NCBI GenBank assembly: GCA_024640485.1
Contig: JAHEEY010000081.1
Span: forward strand, 1 to 13,108
Direction: 5' to 3'
Source: Chloroflexota bacterium
Lineage (GTDB): Bacteria > Chloroflexota > Anaerolineae > Promineifilales > Promineifilaceae
Length of the DNA stretch: 13,108 nt
Shown here: positions 1 through 8,442 of the stretch, one piece after another
How the letters are laid out: each line of letters begins with the position of its first letter
Position numbering within the stretch: the stretch's first letter is position 1
Position numbers and translations under genes: made by a program
Notes under the pieces: generated by a model
Databases searched by the model: none
The model's input: the letters and a program-made list of their open reading frames with translations, nothing else
What the model was told of the DNA's origin: nothing

Positions 1-2
1 AC

Positions 3-1241
3 AGCATAGACTCGCTGCTGAATCCTCTGGAGTATTTGAGTTGGGACAGTAAAGCGGATAATCGCCGCATCGTGCAGGAGATTTTGTCCGCAATCGAGAC
101 GGGCCTGCCAGTAAGAACTGCAATACCAATGCACTCATCCAGATTGGAAGTGGTCTACTCCGAGGACGGCAGGCTGATAACCAATGACGATAGCCAGCTT
201 CCACCCCTGCCGGAGTTTGACCCCCGATTCCTGGAGGAGCTAACTGTTCCCGGCGGAACCGTGCGGCTGCGTGATAGGTTCTACATCGAGCGTGATGCTG
301 ATGCTGAAATCAAGCGTGAAATTGCCCGGCGAGGCAGCATCACAACTATCCGAGCATCGCGGCAGACTGGTAAGAGCTCTCTTCTGGTGCGCGGTATTCA
401 TCACGCACGCAGTCAAGGTGCCAAGATCATTAACGTCGATCTGCAGCGAGTAGATCGGGATTGCCTGGTAGATCCTGATGCCTTCTTAAAGTATTTGGCA
501 AGTTTCATCGCCCGTAAACTCAGGCTGGACCCAAAGATTGTCGAACAGGCATGGGAAGGCTCCCTTGGGCCGCAGGACAAGCTGACCTATCTGATGGAAG
601 ACCATGTCCTCTATCCGGCAGAATCCAAAGTAATTCTAGCAATGGATGAAGTGGATCGGCTGCTGGACACTGATTTCCATACTGATTTCTTTGGCCTGAT
701 TCGCTCCTGGCATAACAGCGCTGCATATGATGAACTCTGGGAGAAATTGAATATCGTCATGGCAATTTCGACGGAGCCTTACCTGCTAATTGCCGATGTC
801 AATCAATCGCCATTCAATGTCGGACTTAAAGTTTACCTTGAAGATTTTACCAACGACCAGGTTCAAGAGTTGAACTTCCGCCATGGCTCACCAGTCGCCC
901 GAAGTGACTTCCCACAGTTCATGTCCCTATTGAGCGGACATCCCTATTTGACTCGTCGTGCGCTTTATACTCTAGTTTCCGAAAAGATTTCATGGCCTGA
1001 ATTCATGAGCGTCGCCGCTACAGATAAGGGCCCATTTAGTGATCATCTTCGTCGCCAGCTCTGGCTCTTGAGAGAGAGACCAGAGCTTCACACCGCACTC
1101 AAGGAAACTGTGCGGCACAATCGTTGCGCTGATGATGCAGCCCGTTTTCGATTGCTCCGCGCCGGGCTAATCAGGGCGTCCGGCACCGTCTGCACCAGTC
1201 GCTGCGATTTGTACCGCCTTTATTTTCAAGAGAAATTGTGA
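3..1241 (+). CDS. AAA_35-type ATPase (AAA-like domain, STAND-like), 5' partial
   Basis: The reading frame is open from base 3 and has no ATG before the family domain, so the true start is probably upstream. A TTG at 36 is the first possible start inside the window and gives 401 residues; numbering below uses it. Seen: a lead-in PGGTVRLRDRFYIER (about 72-86) typical of the family, a P-loop ASRQTGKS (107-114) with Ala for the first Gly as is common in AAA_35, a Walker B strand VILAMDEVD (199-207), the family motif SPFNVGL (258-264) and GHPYLTRR (301-308). The C-terminus looks like a winged helix ending LYRLYFQEKL. Known: these P-loop NTPases, common in cyanobacteria and Chloroflexota, are thought to be nucleotide-dependent switches, often fused to effector or sensor domains. 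No membrane segment is visible, so it is probably cytoplasmic. Its TGA overlaps the GTG of the next gene, suggesting translational coupling. Family call is firm; role is unknown. Confidence 0.88.
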   Translation, partial: SIDSLLNPLEYLSWDSKADNRRIVQEILSAIETGLPVRTAIPMHSSRLEVVYSEDGRLITNDDSQLPPLPEFDPRFLEELTVPGGTVRLRDRFYIERDADAEIKREIARRGSITTIRASRQTGKSSLLVRGIHHARSQGAKIINVDLQRVDRDCLVDPDAFLKYLASFIARKLRLDPKIVEQAWEGSLGPQDKLTYLMEDHVLYPAESKVILAMDEVDRLLDTDFHTDFFGLIRSWHNSAAYDELWEKLNIVMAISTEPYLLIADVNQSPFNVGLKVYLEDFTNDQVQELNFRHGSPVARSDFPQFMSLLSGHPYLTRRALYTLVSEKISWPEFMSVAATDKGPFSDHLRRQLWLLRERPELHTALKETVRHNRCADDAARFRLLRAGLIRASGTVCTSRCDLYRLYFQEKL

Positions 1242-3433
1242 CAATAGAAACCTCCGTCCAAACTGAGCCAGGTAGTCCCAAGTTGCAATCGGCCGAATTT
1301 TTCAAGGCTGGAGGCACGCTGAGATACGACGCGCCATCATACGTAAACCGACCCGCTGATGAAGCCCTTTATCAGGCGACGCTAAACGGACGGTTCTGCT
1401 ACGTGTTGACACCGCGCCAGATGGGAAAATCCAGCCTCATGGTTCGCACAGCCCGTCGACTGCGCGATGCCGGGGTGCGCACTGCCATCATTGACTTGAC
1501 AGCTATTGGCACTGAAATAAGCCCTGAGCAGTGGTATCTGGGACTCCTGACCCGGCTGAAGGCACAGTTGCGATTACGATTTGATGTGCAAGCCTGGTGG
1601 GATGAAAGAGATCGACTTGGACCTGTCCAACGTTTTACCGATTTCCTTCGACAGGTTGTTCTCGTTCAAATCGAATCTCCGATCGTGATCCTAATCGATG
1701 AGATTGATACGACCCTGAGCCTTGATTTTTCAGATGACTTCTTTGCTGCGGTCCGGTCAGTCTACAATGAGCGCGCCGTTGATCCCGAATTTGATCGGCT
1801 GACATTTGCCTTTCTTGGGGTGGCCACGCCTGCCGATCTGATCAACGATCCCACACGAACGCCGTTCAATATCGGTGAAGAAATTGTTGTTCACGAATTT
1901 TCCAGGGCCGACGCCAGCATCCTGGAAGCCAGACTCACCGAGATCTATCCTGACAGGGGCCGGGAGATCTTTGACCGGATTTATTTCTGGACACGCGGCC
2001 ACCCCTATTTGACCCAGCAGCTGTGCCTCGCGATCGTTTCGGCCAATGGTGGCGACTGGTCCGATAGACGAGTCGACGAGCTGGTGGACAACAACTTCCT
2101 GTCCAGTTCTGCTAGAGGCGAAACGAATATCCAATTTGTCAGCGACAAGATCCTGACTAACGCAAGAAAGAACGAGCTGCTAGCCTTATATCGCAAGGTC
2201 TATCAAGGCAAGACAGTGACCGATGACAAGCAATCGGTGATCCAGAATCAGCTGAAGCTATCCGGACTGGTGCAGGTCACCAACCGGCAGCTAAATATAC
2301 GCAATGAAATCTATAGGCAGGCGTTTGACAGCGTCTGGCTGAGCGAGAACACGCCCACGGACTGGCGCCGTATCGCTTACGCGGCGCTGGCTGCCATGGT
2401 AATCCTGGCAGCAGTCGTCGGCTATTTCATATGGCGCCCAGATGAAGACACTACGGCGGCCGTCGCTGCTCAAATTGAGGAGAATTTCCAATCAACTAAC
2501 GATCCCATATTACGCCTTGGTGATCTTGCTGAGCTGTTCAAGCTTGATGGTTACGCACCTCGAGCTCGACAGATTCTTGGATCGCTGGACACAGAAGAAA
2601 AGGCGGCGCTCTTCTCTGGAGACACCAAAGCTCGACAAGATCAGATTCGTACGGTAATCCGCAGCTACTACGTCGTATTTGACAACACTGTGGAGAATAA
2701 CGAACTCCTCCAAACCATGGAAGATGCGCTTTCGCAATCGTCAGAAGCCGAGAGCCGGCTGTTGGCCAATGAAATCGCCCGCTGGCTGGATGGCAGGACG
2801 GCTTACAGCCAGGGAAATTACCCGATTACGGTAACCGCCTATGGCACGGCAATCGATCTTTTCGGCATGAATCCGGCCATCTATTTTGACCGAGCCCTTG
2901 CTCATGCCACACGAGCCAACTACGATACAACACTGGCGGATCTTGACCAGGCCCTGGAAATATCCTTTGGGCTCGAAGAAGATGTCAAGAACCTCTGGCA
3001 GAATCGCATCAAAGCCGCAGTCATCAGCAATTTACAGCTGCACGCAACCTGGTGGAGTGAATATGGAGATTACAGCTCCTTGATTCACGTGATTCCAACG
3101 CCAACGCAGACGCCTACATCCAGCCCTGGGCCCACGTCATCGGCAGCGCCTTCTTCCACAGACACGCCAACGCCCGGCAGCACGGCAACAGCTGAGCCCA
3201 CGGCAACACCTAGCCCCACGACGCTAGTCACCATGACACCGCAGCCAACTGACACGCCTTTCGTTGCGCCAACCAATACACAGGCACCTCCGGCAACCGC
3301 GGCTCCAACACAGCTGTCTCCGACAGAAGTGCCGTCCACGGCAGTGCCCACATCGGAGCCGCCGTCGCCCGCATCGGAAACACCGCTGCCACCAACGCCG
3401 GAAAAACCGACCCCGCCGCCGCCATCACCCTAG
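1238..3433 (+). CDS. Membrane-anchored AAA_35-type ATPase with TPR-like ectodomain and Pro/Thr tail
   Basis: 731 residues from GTG 1238, which overlaps the previous stop (GTGA); an AAGAGA at 1228-1233 could serve as ribosome binding site. Domains in order: AAA_35 entry AGGTLRYDAPSYV (25-37), P-loop TPRQMGKS (58-65), Walker B IVILIDEID (149-157), TPFNIGE (208-214), GHPYLTQQ (254-261), a winged-helix-like end to about 370, one membrane segment at about 378-399 followed by Arg, a helical stretch at 405-510, and TPR-like helices at 516-576 (YFDRALAHATRANYDTTLAD). From 619 to the end the chain is almost only Pro, Thr, Ser and Ala. The predicted topology puts the ATPase inside and the TPRs and tail outside. 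The protein pairs with the soluble AAA_35 upstream; inferred, the pair could form a mixed oligomer or a signal relay across the membrane. No sortase motif or second membrane helix is seen at the C-terminus. Confidence 0.9.
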   Translation: MTIETSVQTEPGSPKLQSAEFFKAGGTLRYDAPSYVNRPADEALYQATLNGRFCYVLTPRQMGKSSLMVRTARRLRDAGVRTAIIDLTAIGTEISPEQWYLGLLTRLKAQLRLRFDVQAWWDERDRLGPVQRFTDFLRQVVLVQIESPIVILIDEIDTTLSLDFSDDFFAAVRSVYNERAVDPEFDRLTFAFLGVATPADLINDPTRTPFNIGEEIVVHEFSRADASILEARLTEIYPDRGREIFDRIYFWTRGHPYLTQQLCLAIVSANGGDWSDRRVDELVDNNFLSSSARGETNIQFVSDKILTNARKNELLALYRKVYQGKTVTDDKQSVIQNQLKLSGLVQVTNRQLNIRNEIYRQAFDSVWLSENTPTDWRRIAYAALAAMVILAAVVGYFIWRPDEDTTAAVAAQIEENFQSTNDPILRLGDLAELFKLDGYAPRARQILGSLDTEEKAALFSGDTKARQDQIRTVIRSYYVVFDNTVENNELLQTMEDALSQSSEAESRLLANEIARWLDGRTAYSQGNYPITVTAYGTAIDLFGMNPAIYFDRALAHATRANYDTTLADLDQALEISFGLEEDVKNLWQNRIKAAVISNLQLHATWWSEYGDYSSLIHVIPTPTQTPTSSPGPTSSAAPSSTDTPTPGSTATAEPTATPSPTTLVTMTPQPTDTPFVAPTNTQAPPATAAPTQLSPTEVPSTAVPTSEPPSPASETPLPPTPEKPTPPPPSP
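3092..3430 (+). repeat. Low-complexity Pro/Thr tail of the membrane ATPase
   Basis: About 113 codons encode irregular TPTPT, TATPSP and PTPPPP patterns, with many ACG, ACA, CCA, CCG and CCC codons. It is the extracellular C-terminal tail of the ATPase, probably extended and possibly O-glycosylated, as inferred for similar tails. The opposite strand reads as a Val/Gly-rich open frame only because of this codon composition. Confidence 0.85.
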
Positions 3434-3526
3434 GGCTGCTGGGTGCGAAACATCGCATATCGAACGCCAGCGAACTTTTTATTGTATGATGGGCATCGAC
3501 TATTGCTCATTTACACGAGAGCTGAG

Positions 3527-6500
3527 ATGAGAAATACGTTTCTTACAACATCATTACCTGCACCATTGCTTAGCACTGCCGTCGCACTAGCGCTACTAGT
3601 AGCGATCTTCAATTTGGCCCAACGGAGTCCGATTGGTCATCTCCGGTTCGATCTCCGCTCACATACCTACAACAGCACCTCCGACGACGTTCAAATAGCC
3701 GCCCAAAAAGATTCTGAAGCCGTCCCCGGCGGGCTTTCGCCGAGCGAATGGCAGGGGATAATGGCGCAGATTTCTGAATCACAGGTTGATTTGTCAGGGG
3801 ATACAATGCCAAACGGTACGTCCCTGAGAAGGGCGGCATCCACTGGATCCGTGGCGATCGGCCTTGCTTCGGAAACTTCGAATGATGATGGCGCTATCTT
3901 CTATGCCAGTAATGCGGCGGCCAACGATCAGTTCGGCTGGTCTGTGGACATTGATGGGGACAGGCTGCTGATTGGCGCGCCAAACGCAACCGTCAGCGGA
4001 TTTTCGAACGCTGGCGCTGCCTATCTATTTGAACGGAATACTGGCGGTGCGGAAGTCTGGGGCCAATTGGCCGTGCTGCGGGCGCCGTTTCCAGCTGAAG
4101 ACGATTTTTTCGGTCAATCAGTCGCAATTAGCGGAGACACCGTTGCGATTGGCGCCTACGGCAGGGACGATAACGACAACATCATTGCCGGCGCTGGTGC
4201 CGTTTTCATCTTCGAACGAAACTCGGGCGGCCCAGATGCTTGGGGCAATCTGACAACCGTGCTGGCGAGCGACAGAGGCGCCAATGATGGCTTAGGATGG
4301 TCGGTTGATCTGGACGGCAACACCCTGGTGGCCGGAGCCAGCAACGCGGATGCTCCTCTTGATGACAGCGGGGAAGCGTATGTTTTCAGCCGCAATCAAG
4401 GCGGACGCAACAGCTGGGGAGAAGTTGCCATATTATCTCCATCGCCGGCTGGAAGTGAACCGTTTGACAGGTTCGGTGAGTCTGTTTCAGTTAGCGGTGA
4501 CTCAATCGTGGTAGGGGCGCCCGGCGAGGATGGTCCCAGCGGTACCCTTCCTGATTCGGGAACCGCCTATCTGTTTGCCAGAAACTACAATCCTGCGGCC
4601 CCTTCGCTTCCAATTGCCGACAACTGGGGGCAGGTAGCGGTAATGCGAGCATCTGATGCCGCGATTGGTGACAATTACGGCACATCCGTGAGCATTGATA
4701 TTGACACCCTGGTCATTGGCGCACCAATGGAGAGTAGTTCCGCAGGAGCCGCGTACGTACACCTGCGGAATTTGGGCGGCGCAGAGAATTGGGGACAGAC
4801 GCGCAAGCTGCAGCCATTGGACACACAGCCTGGTGATCAGTTTGGTAAATCGGTGGCGATAAGCGACGACATCATTGTGGTTGGTGCCCCTTTGGAAGAC
4901 GGCGGGCCAGCTGACCCAGGAGCCGATGCCGGCACCGCGTATATTTTTGAGCGCAATTTCAATCCAACCACCCCCACGGCGCCGACCTCTGATTATTGGG
5001 GAGAACGTCTCAGATTGCCACTCGCATCCAGCGAAGCGGGCGACCAGCTGGGCAGCTCGGTGGCAGTGAGCGGCAAGCACATTATCGCCGGGGCGCCCCT
5101 GGACGACGGAGCCGGAAATCTACTGGCTGATTCAGGCGGTTTTTACATGCTTGTGAATGACGGCCAAAAGTGGCAGCAAAGGGCGGATCTTGGCGTCACC
5201 GATCCTGTTTCAGGCGATGAATTCGGCTACTCCGTCAGCATTGACGGCAACACCGCGGTCGTGGGGGCCTGGACCAAGGACGGTGCCTCGAACGATACCG
5301 GTGCCGCCTACGTCTTTCAAAGAAACGAGTCTAGTCCCAACGGCTGGGGAGAAGTCACAGTCCTTGCTGCATCCAACGCCAGTGCATCGGATCGTTTTGG
5401 CGTATCAGTTGACATTAGTGGAGACATTATTGTAGTCGGCGCGGACAGATCAGCAGGAACCGGAGCAGTCTATATCTTCCAGAGAAATATAAACGGCCTG
5501 GATTCCTGGGGCGAAGTAGCCGCACTATACGCAGACGACGGGGAAGCCAGCGACTTTTTTGGATCAGCAGTTGCGGTCGACAGGGGAACCCTAGTGGTTG
5601 GGGCCTGGGGCGAAGATGGCGGCCCTGGCAGCCCCACTTCAAATGCGGGCGCGGCTTACATTTTCAGCCGGAATTTCAATCCGATCACGCCTACTGAATC
5701 AATTGCAGATAATTGGGGACTGCAGGCGGTACTCACACAGACCCCGTCGACAGATGCGCAACTTGGCAAGGCAGTGGACATCAGCGGAGATCATGTGGTG
5801 GTTGGGGCACCTGGGAAGAACGGCGTACAAGGGGCTGCTTACGTGTTCGACCGTAATATCGGCGGCGCAGAGAACTGGGGCCTATCGTCTATTCTATCTG
5901 CCGATGATCCTGGTGCCGGGGACAAATTCGGAAGCGCCGTCGCCGTCCACAACAATACGATCGTTGTGGGCGCGCCAGGTGAAGACGGCGGCCCCACCAA
6001 TCCGGTCTCAGAAGCTGGTGCCGCTTTCATTTTCGAGCGAAATGTCGGTGGCGCCGATAGCTGGGGATTGTTGACCACAATACGCGGTTCAAATCCGGCA
6101 ATAAGTGATGAATTTGGAAAGACAGCCTCTATAAGTGGCGACACCGCGGTCGTCGGCGCCCGTTTGAAGAATTCTTCCGATGGATCTGTAGTCGACGTCG
6201 GCGCTGCCTACGTGTTCGCACGAAACAGAGATGGTGCCGATCTGTGGCACCAAACTAATGTCATTAGAGCCAGTGGTGCTCTGGCCGGGGATCAGATGGG
6301 TACCTCGGTCGCGATCAGCAGCAACACCATAGTCGCTGGAGCTCCAAAGGTTGAAGGGGGAGCGGGCAATATTGACAGTGCCGGCGCTGCCTATGTTTTC
6401 ATGCTTGAAGACGAAAGCATAAGCGGCCTAAGCGCGGTTAACGATAGTCCCACACTGCTCGGCAGCAGCACACAGGTCACGGCGACGGCACTTTCAGGCA

Positions 6501-8302
6501 CCAATGTTGTTTTTGCCTGGAATTTCGGCGATGGACAGACCGGCGAAGGGGCAAACGCGGCCCATACGTTCGCTGTTGTAGGCCAACACACAGTGACGGT
6601 CACAGCATCAAACATTCTTGGGACTCAAGTGACCACGACCACGGTTACGATTGCCGATGTACCGATTACTAACCTGAATGCCTTTGACGACGACCCGACG
6701 ACCCTGGGTCAAAGTACGTTGTTTACCAGCACAATCAACACCGGCACCAATGTGAGCTATCTTTGGGAGTTCGGCGACGGTCAAAGCGGAAGCGGCAGTT
6801 CACCGGTTCATCAATACCAGGCTGTGGGAGAGTACACCGCGACCGTGACCGCGACCAATTCTGCCGGCTACACGTCCACCATCACCTTCGTATCGGTGAT
6901 AGACGTCCCAATCGCGGGCCTATCGGCGTCAAATGATAGCCCAACGCTTCTGGGTCAGGCGACCTCATTCACGGCAACCATCACCGCCGGCAGCAACCCC
7001 AGCTACCTCTGGGATTTTGGCGATGGTACCATTGGTTCTGGCAAGTATACGTCCCACATATACCCGGCAATTGGCGCCTACACGGCTACGGTTACAGCCA
7101 CCAACGGAACCAGTGTCAAAAGCGCCAACACACTGCTGGCTATCCAAGACGTCAGAGTATCAGACTTGTCAGAGGCGAACAATGGGCCTCTGCAGCTCGG
7201 ACAGACTGCCGTTTTCACGGCCTCAATTGGTGCCGGAACCAACGTGGTCTACACCTGGGACTTCGACGACGGTTCGTTTGGCGCTGGGCAGATTGTATCC
7301 CACACCTACAGTGAAGTCGGGACATTTTTGGCCAAGGTGACTGCCAGTAATTCGGCAAATTCGAAATCTGTCTTTTCGCCGATAGTGGTTGGTGATGTGC
7401 CCATCAATGGGCTTGTGGCCAGAAACGATGGTCCCACCCCGCTTGGCGCCGAGACACTTCTGTGGACTACCACCAGCAATGGCACGAACGTAAGCTACCA
7501 ATGGGACTTTGGCGATGGGACCACAGGGAGCGGGCAGCCAGTTGCTCACATCTACCCCTCGCTGGGCGATTTCACGGCAACCGTGACCGCGACCAACGAC
7601 GCCGGGCATTCTGTTTCAACCACTCGAGTCGAGATCAAGAATGCCATGGTTGCTGGTTTGGACTTCTCTAGTGACAATCCAACGCCATTGGGCCAGGTCA
7701 CCACGCTGACAGCCACAGTGGCTGCCGGCTCCAGCGTCCAATACCAATGGGATTTCGGCGACGGCAAATCGGGCAGCGGCAAAGTTGTCACGCATGTATT
7801 CCCAGCCGTTGGGCCATTCTCGGTGACGGTCACCGCCTCAAACGACGTAAGCGTCCTGACCAGGACGAAAACGGTCACTGTTGTTCCAATCCGGGTTTTC
7901 CTGCCGGTGATCTTCAATAAGTATCCGGACCAATGGGAGTCGGAACCCAATGGGACTTACGCTGATGCGACCGGACCCTTGTTCTCGGGACTCGAATACT
8001 ACGGCACCTTCCCTGTCGGGGACATTGATGATTACTTCTACTTCGACGTCCATACAACCCATGACGTGACGATAGTCTTGTCGAATATTGGTGAAGGACA
8101 TGACTACAACTTGCTGCTATATGATGCTTCCAATAATTTGCTGGCATATAAGGGTACGATAGGAAACGCTTCCGAAATCATAGATCCTGTTGAATTCCCG
8201 CTGGCAAAGAATTTGAAACCTGGGCGCTACTTCATACGGGTATTTAATTACGGCGCCACCTCTAGTTCACAGCCATATCATTTGAAAGCTACATTCCGCT
8301 AG
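3527..8302 (+). CDS. Giant surface protein: 14 FG-GAP blades, six PKD repeats, C-terminal PPC-like domain
   Basis: 1591 residues from ATG 3527. The frame stays open back to GTG 3443, but 3527 is preferred because it has GAGAG at 3517-3521 and begins MRNTFLTTS just before a hydrophobic segment (about 15-32), a signal peptide or anchor. Order: Ser/Gly-rich lead to about 124; 14 FG-GAP_2-like blades (about 125-964), each with a [FYLM]GxSV...GDxxVVGAP core, most followed by AAYVFxRN...WG; six PKD domains (965-1456) with WDFGDG cores and VTATN ends; an FLPVIFN strand; then a PPC-like domain opening ESEPNGTYADAT (about 1469 on), with YFYFDV and GRYFIRVFNY strands. Known: FG-GAP propellers and PKD domains mediate extracellular binding, and PPC domains are beta-sandwich tails of secreted proteins. 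No protease or glycosidase active site was seen. An adhesive or surface-layer role is inferred. It follows the ATPase gene by 93 nt and may be in the same transcript. Confidence 0.9.
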   Translation: MRNTFLTTSLPAPLLSTAVALALLVAIFNLAQRSPIGHLRFDLRSHTYNSTSDDVQIAAQKDSEAVPGGLSPSEWQGIMAQISESQVDLSGDTMPNGTSLRRAASTGSVAIGLASETSNDDGAIFYASNAAANDQFGWSVDIDGDRLLIGAPNATVSGFSNAGAAYLFERNTGGAEVWGQLAVLRAPFPAEDDFFGQSVAISGDTVAIGAYGRDDNDNIIAGAGAVFIFERNSGGPDAWGNLTTVLASDRGANDGLGWSVDLDGNTLVAGASNADAPLDDSGEAYVFSRNQGGRNSWGEVAILSPSPAGSEPFDRFGESVSVSGDSIVVGAPGEDGPSGTLPDSGTAYLFARNYNPAAPSLPIADNWGQVAVMRASDAAIGDNYGTSVSIDIDTLVIGAPMESSSAGAAYVHLRNLGGAENWGQTRKLQPLDTQPGDQFGKSVAISDDIIVVGAPLEDGGPADPGADAGTAYIFERNFNPTTPTAPTSDYWGERLRLPLASSEAGDQLGSSVAVSGKHIIAGAPLDDGAGNLLADSGGFYMLVNDGQKWQQRADLGVTDPVSGDEFGYSVSIDGNTAVVGAWTKDGASNDTGAAYVFQRNESSPNGWGEVTVLAASNASASDRFGVSVDISGDIIVVGADRSAGTGAVYIFQRNINGLDSWGEVAALYADDGEASDFFGSAVAVDRGTLVVGAWGEDGGPGSPTSNAGAAYIFSRNFNPITPTESIADNWGLQAVLTQTPSTDAQLGKAVDISGDHVVVGAPGKNGVQGAAYVFDRNIGGAENWGLSSILSADDPGAGDKFGSAVAVHNNTIVVGAPGEDGGPTNPVSEAGAAFIFERNVGGADSWGLLTTIRGSNPAISDEFGKTASISGDTAVVGARLKNSSDGSVVDVGAAYVFARNRDGADLWHQTNVIRASGALAGDQMGTSVAISSNTIVAGAPKVEGGAGNIDSAGAAYVFMLEDESISGLSAVNDSPTLLGSSTQVTATALSGTNVVFAWNFGDGQTGEGANAAHTFAVVGQHTVTVTASNILGTQVTTTTVTIADVPITNLNAFDDDPTTLGQSTLFTSTINTGTNVSYLWEFGDGQSGSGSSPVHQYQAVGEYTATVTATNSAGYTSTITFVSVIDVPIAGLSASNDSPTLLGQATSFTATITAGSNPSYLWDFGDGTIGSGKYTSHIYPAIGAYTATVTATNGTSVKSANTLLAIQDVRVSDLSEANNGPLQLGQTAVFTASIGAGTNVVYTWDFDDGSFGAGQIVSHTYSEVGTFLAKVTASNSANSKSVFSPIVVGDVPINGLVARNDGPTPLGAETLLWTTTSNGTNVSYQWDFGDGTTGSGQPVAHIYPSLGDFTATVTATNDAGHSVSTTRVEIKNAMVAGLDFSSDNPTPLGQVTTLTATVAAGSSVQYQWDFGDGKSGSGKVVTHVFPAVGPFSVTVTASNDVSVLTRTKTVTVVPIRVFLPVIFNKYPDQWESEPNGTYADATGPLFSGLEYYGTFPVGDIDDYFYFDVHTTHDVTIVLSNIGEGHDYNLLLYDASNNLLAYKGTIGNASEIIDPVEFPLAKNLKPGRYFIRVFNYGATSSSQPYHLKATFR
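3900..6417 (+). repeat. Array of 14 FG-GAP blades, probably two seven-bladed propellers
   Basis: The FG cores fall near 3929, 4106, 4288, 4469, 4672, 4836, 5045, 5219, 5394, 5556, 5760, 5925, 6110 and 6293, a spacing of roughly 165-210 bases. Twelve blades are followed by an RN...W linker. Only blades 7 and 14 lack it, dividing the array into 7+7. Repeats are diverged in DNA, so this is an old duplication and not a recent tandem expansion. Confidence 0.85.
6419..7894 (+). repeat. Six tandem PKD repeats, 246 bases each
   Basis: Six units of exactly 82 codons begin at 6419, 6665, 6911, 7157, 7403 and 7649. Each starts with an [IV]xxL motif, has PxxLG near position 11, W-[DEN]-F-[GD]-D-G near position 34, and VTA[TS]N near position 61. 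The core is the PKD signature (extracellular Ig-like fold). Unit 4 has DFDDG in place of DFGDG. There is no insertion or deletion between units. Confidence 0.9.
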
Positions 8303-8415
8303 TCGCCAGATCATGTTTATCTGCCAGTCTAGGTCTTTTGCCTCATTGTCGGCTCTGAGCCATGTTGGCTGTGGGGAGAGAGGCGATCAGCGTCCAATTC
8401 TTCCGTCATATTTCT

Positions 8416-8432
8416 ATTCACAAGATGTGAAT
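8416..8432. promoter_or_regulatory. Perfect 7-bp inverted repeat upstream of the small membrane protein gene
   Basis: ATTCACA-AGA-TGTGAAT forms two perfect 7-bp arms around 3 bases and ends 10 bases before ATG 8443. It may be an operator, or an RNA hairpin controlling access to the start. It has no U-tract, so it is unlikely to be a terminator. The rest of the 8303-8442 gap holds two smaller overlapping dyads (GGCTC-T-GAGCC at 8351-8361 and AGCCA-TGT-TGGCT at 8358-8370) and no convincing promoter. Confidence 0.35.
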
Positions 8433-8442
8433 TCCATGTTTA

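Noticed and set aside
3085..3351. Val/Gly-rich open frame on the - strand
   Set aside because: It is the complement of Pro/Thr codons in the tail of the membrane ATPase; the low-complexity composition alone creates it. The same applies at 10498-10692.
3..3433. The AAA_35 pair as a known anti-phage defence operon
   Set aside because: No nuclease, TIR, CHAT, protease or other toxic effector domain is visible in either protein; the neighbours are surface proteins.
3485..3490. TATGAT as a -10 box upstream of the giant protein gene
   Set aside because: No acceptable -35 hexamer lies 16-18 bases upstream, so it cannot be told apart from chance.
3443..3526. GTG 3443 as the start of the giant protein
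   Set aside because: The extra 28 residues contain no signal-peptide pattern, and ATG 3527 has a nearby GAGAG and directly precedes the hydrophobic segment. The upstream frame is simply open by chance.
4502..5080. 192-codon open frame on the - strand inside the giant protein gene
   Set aside because: It lies wholly under the FG-GAP coding frame, has no recognisable domain and a composition expected of an antisense shadow of repeated coding sequence.
8351..8370. Small overlapping dyads as a terminator after the giant protein gene
   Set aside because: The stems are only 5 bp and no run of T follows, so intrinsic termination is not supported.
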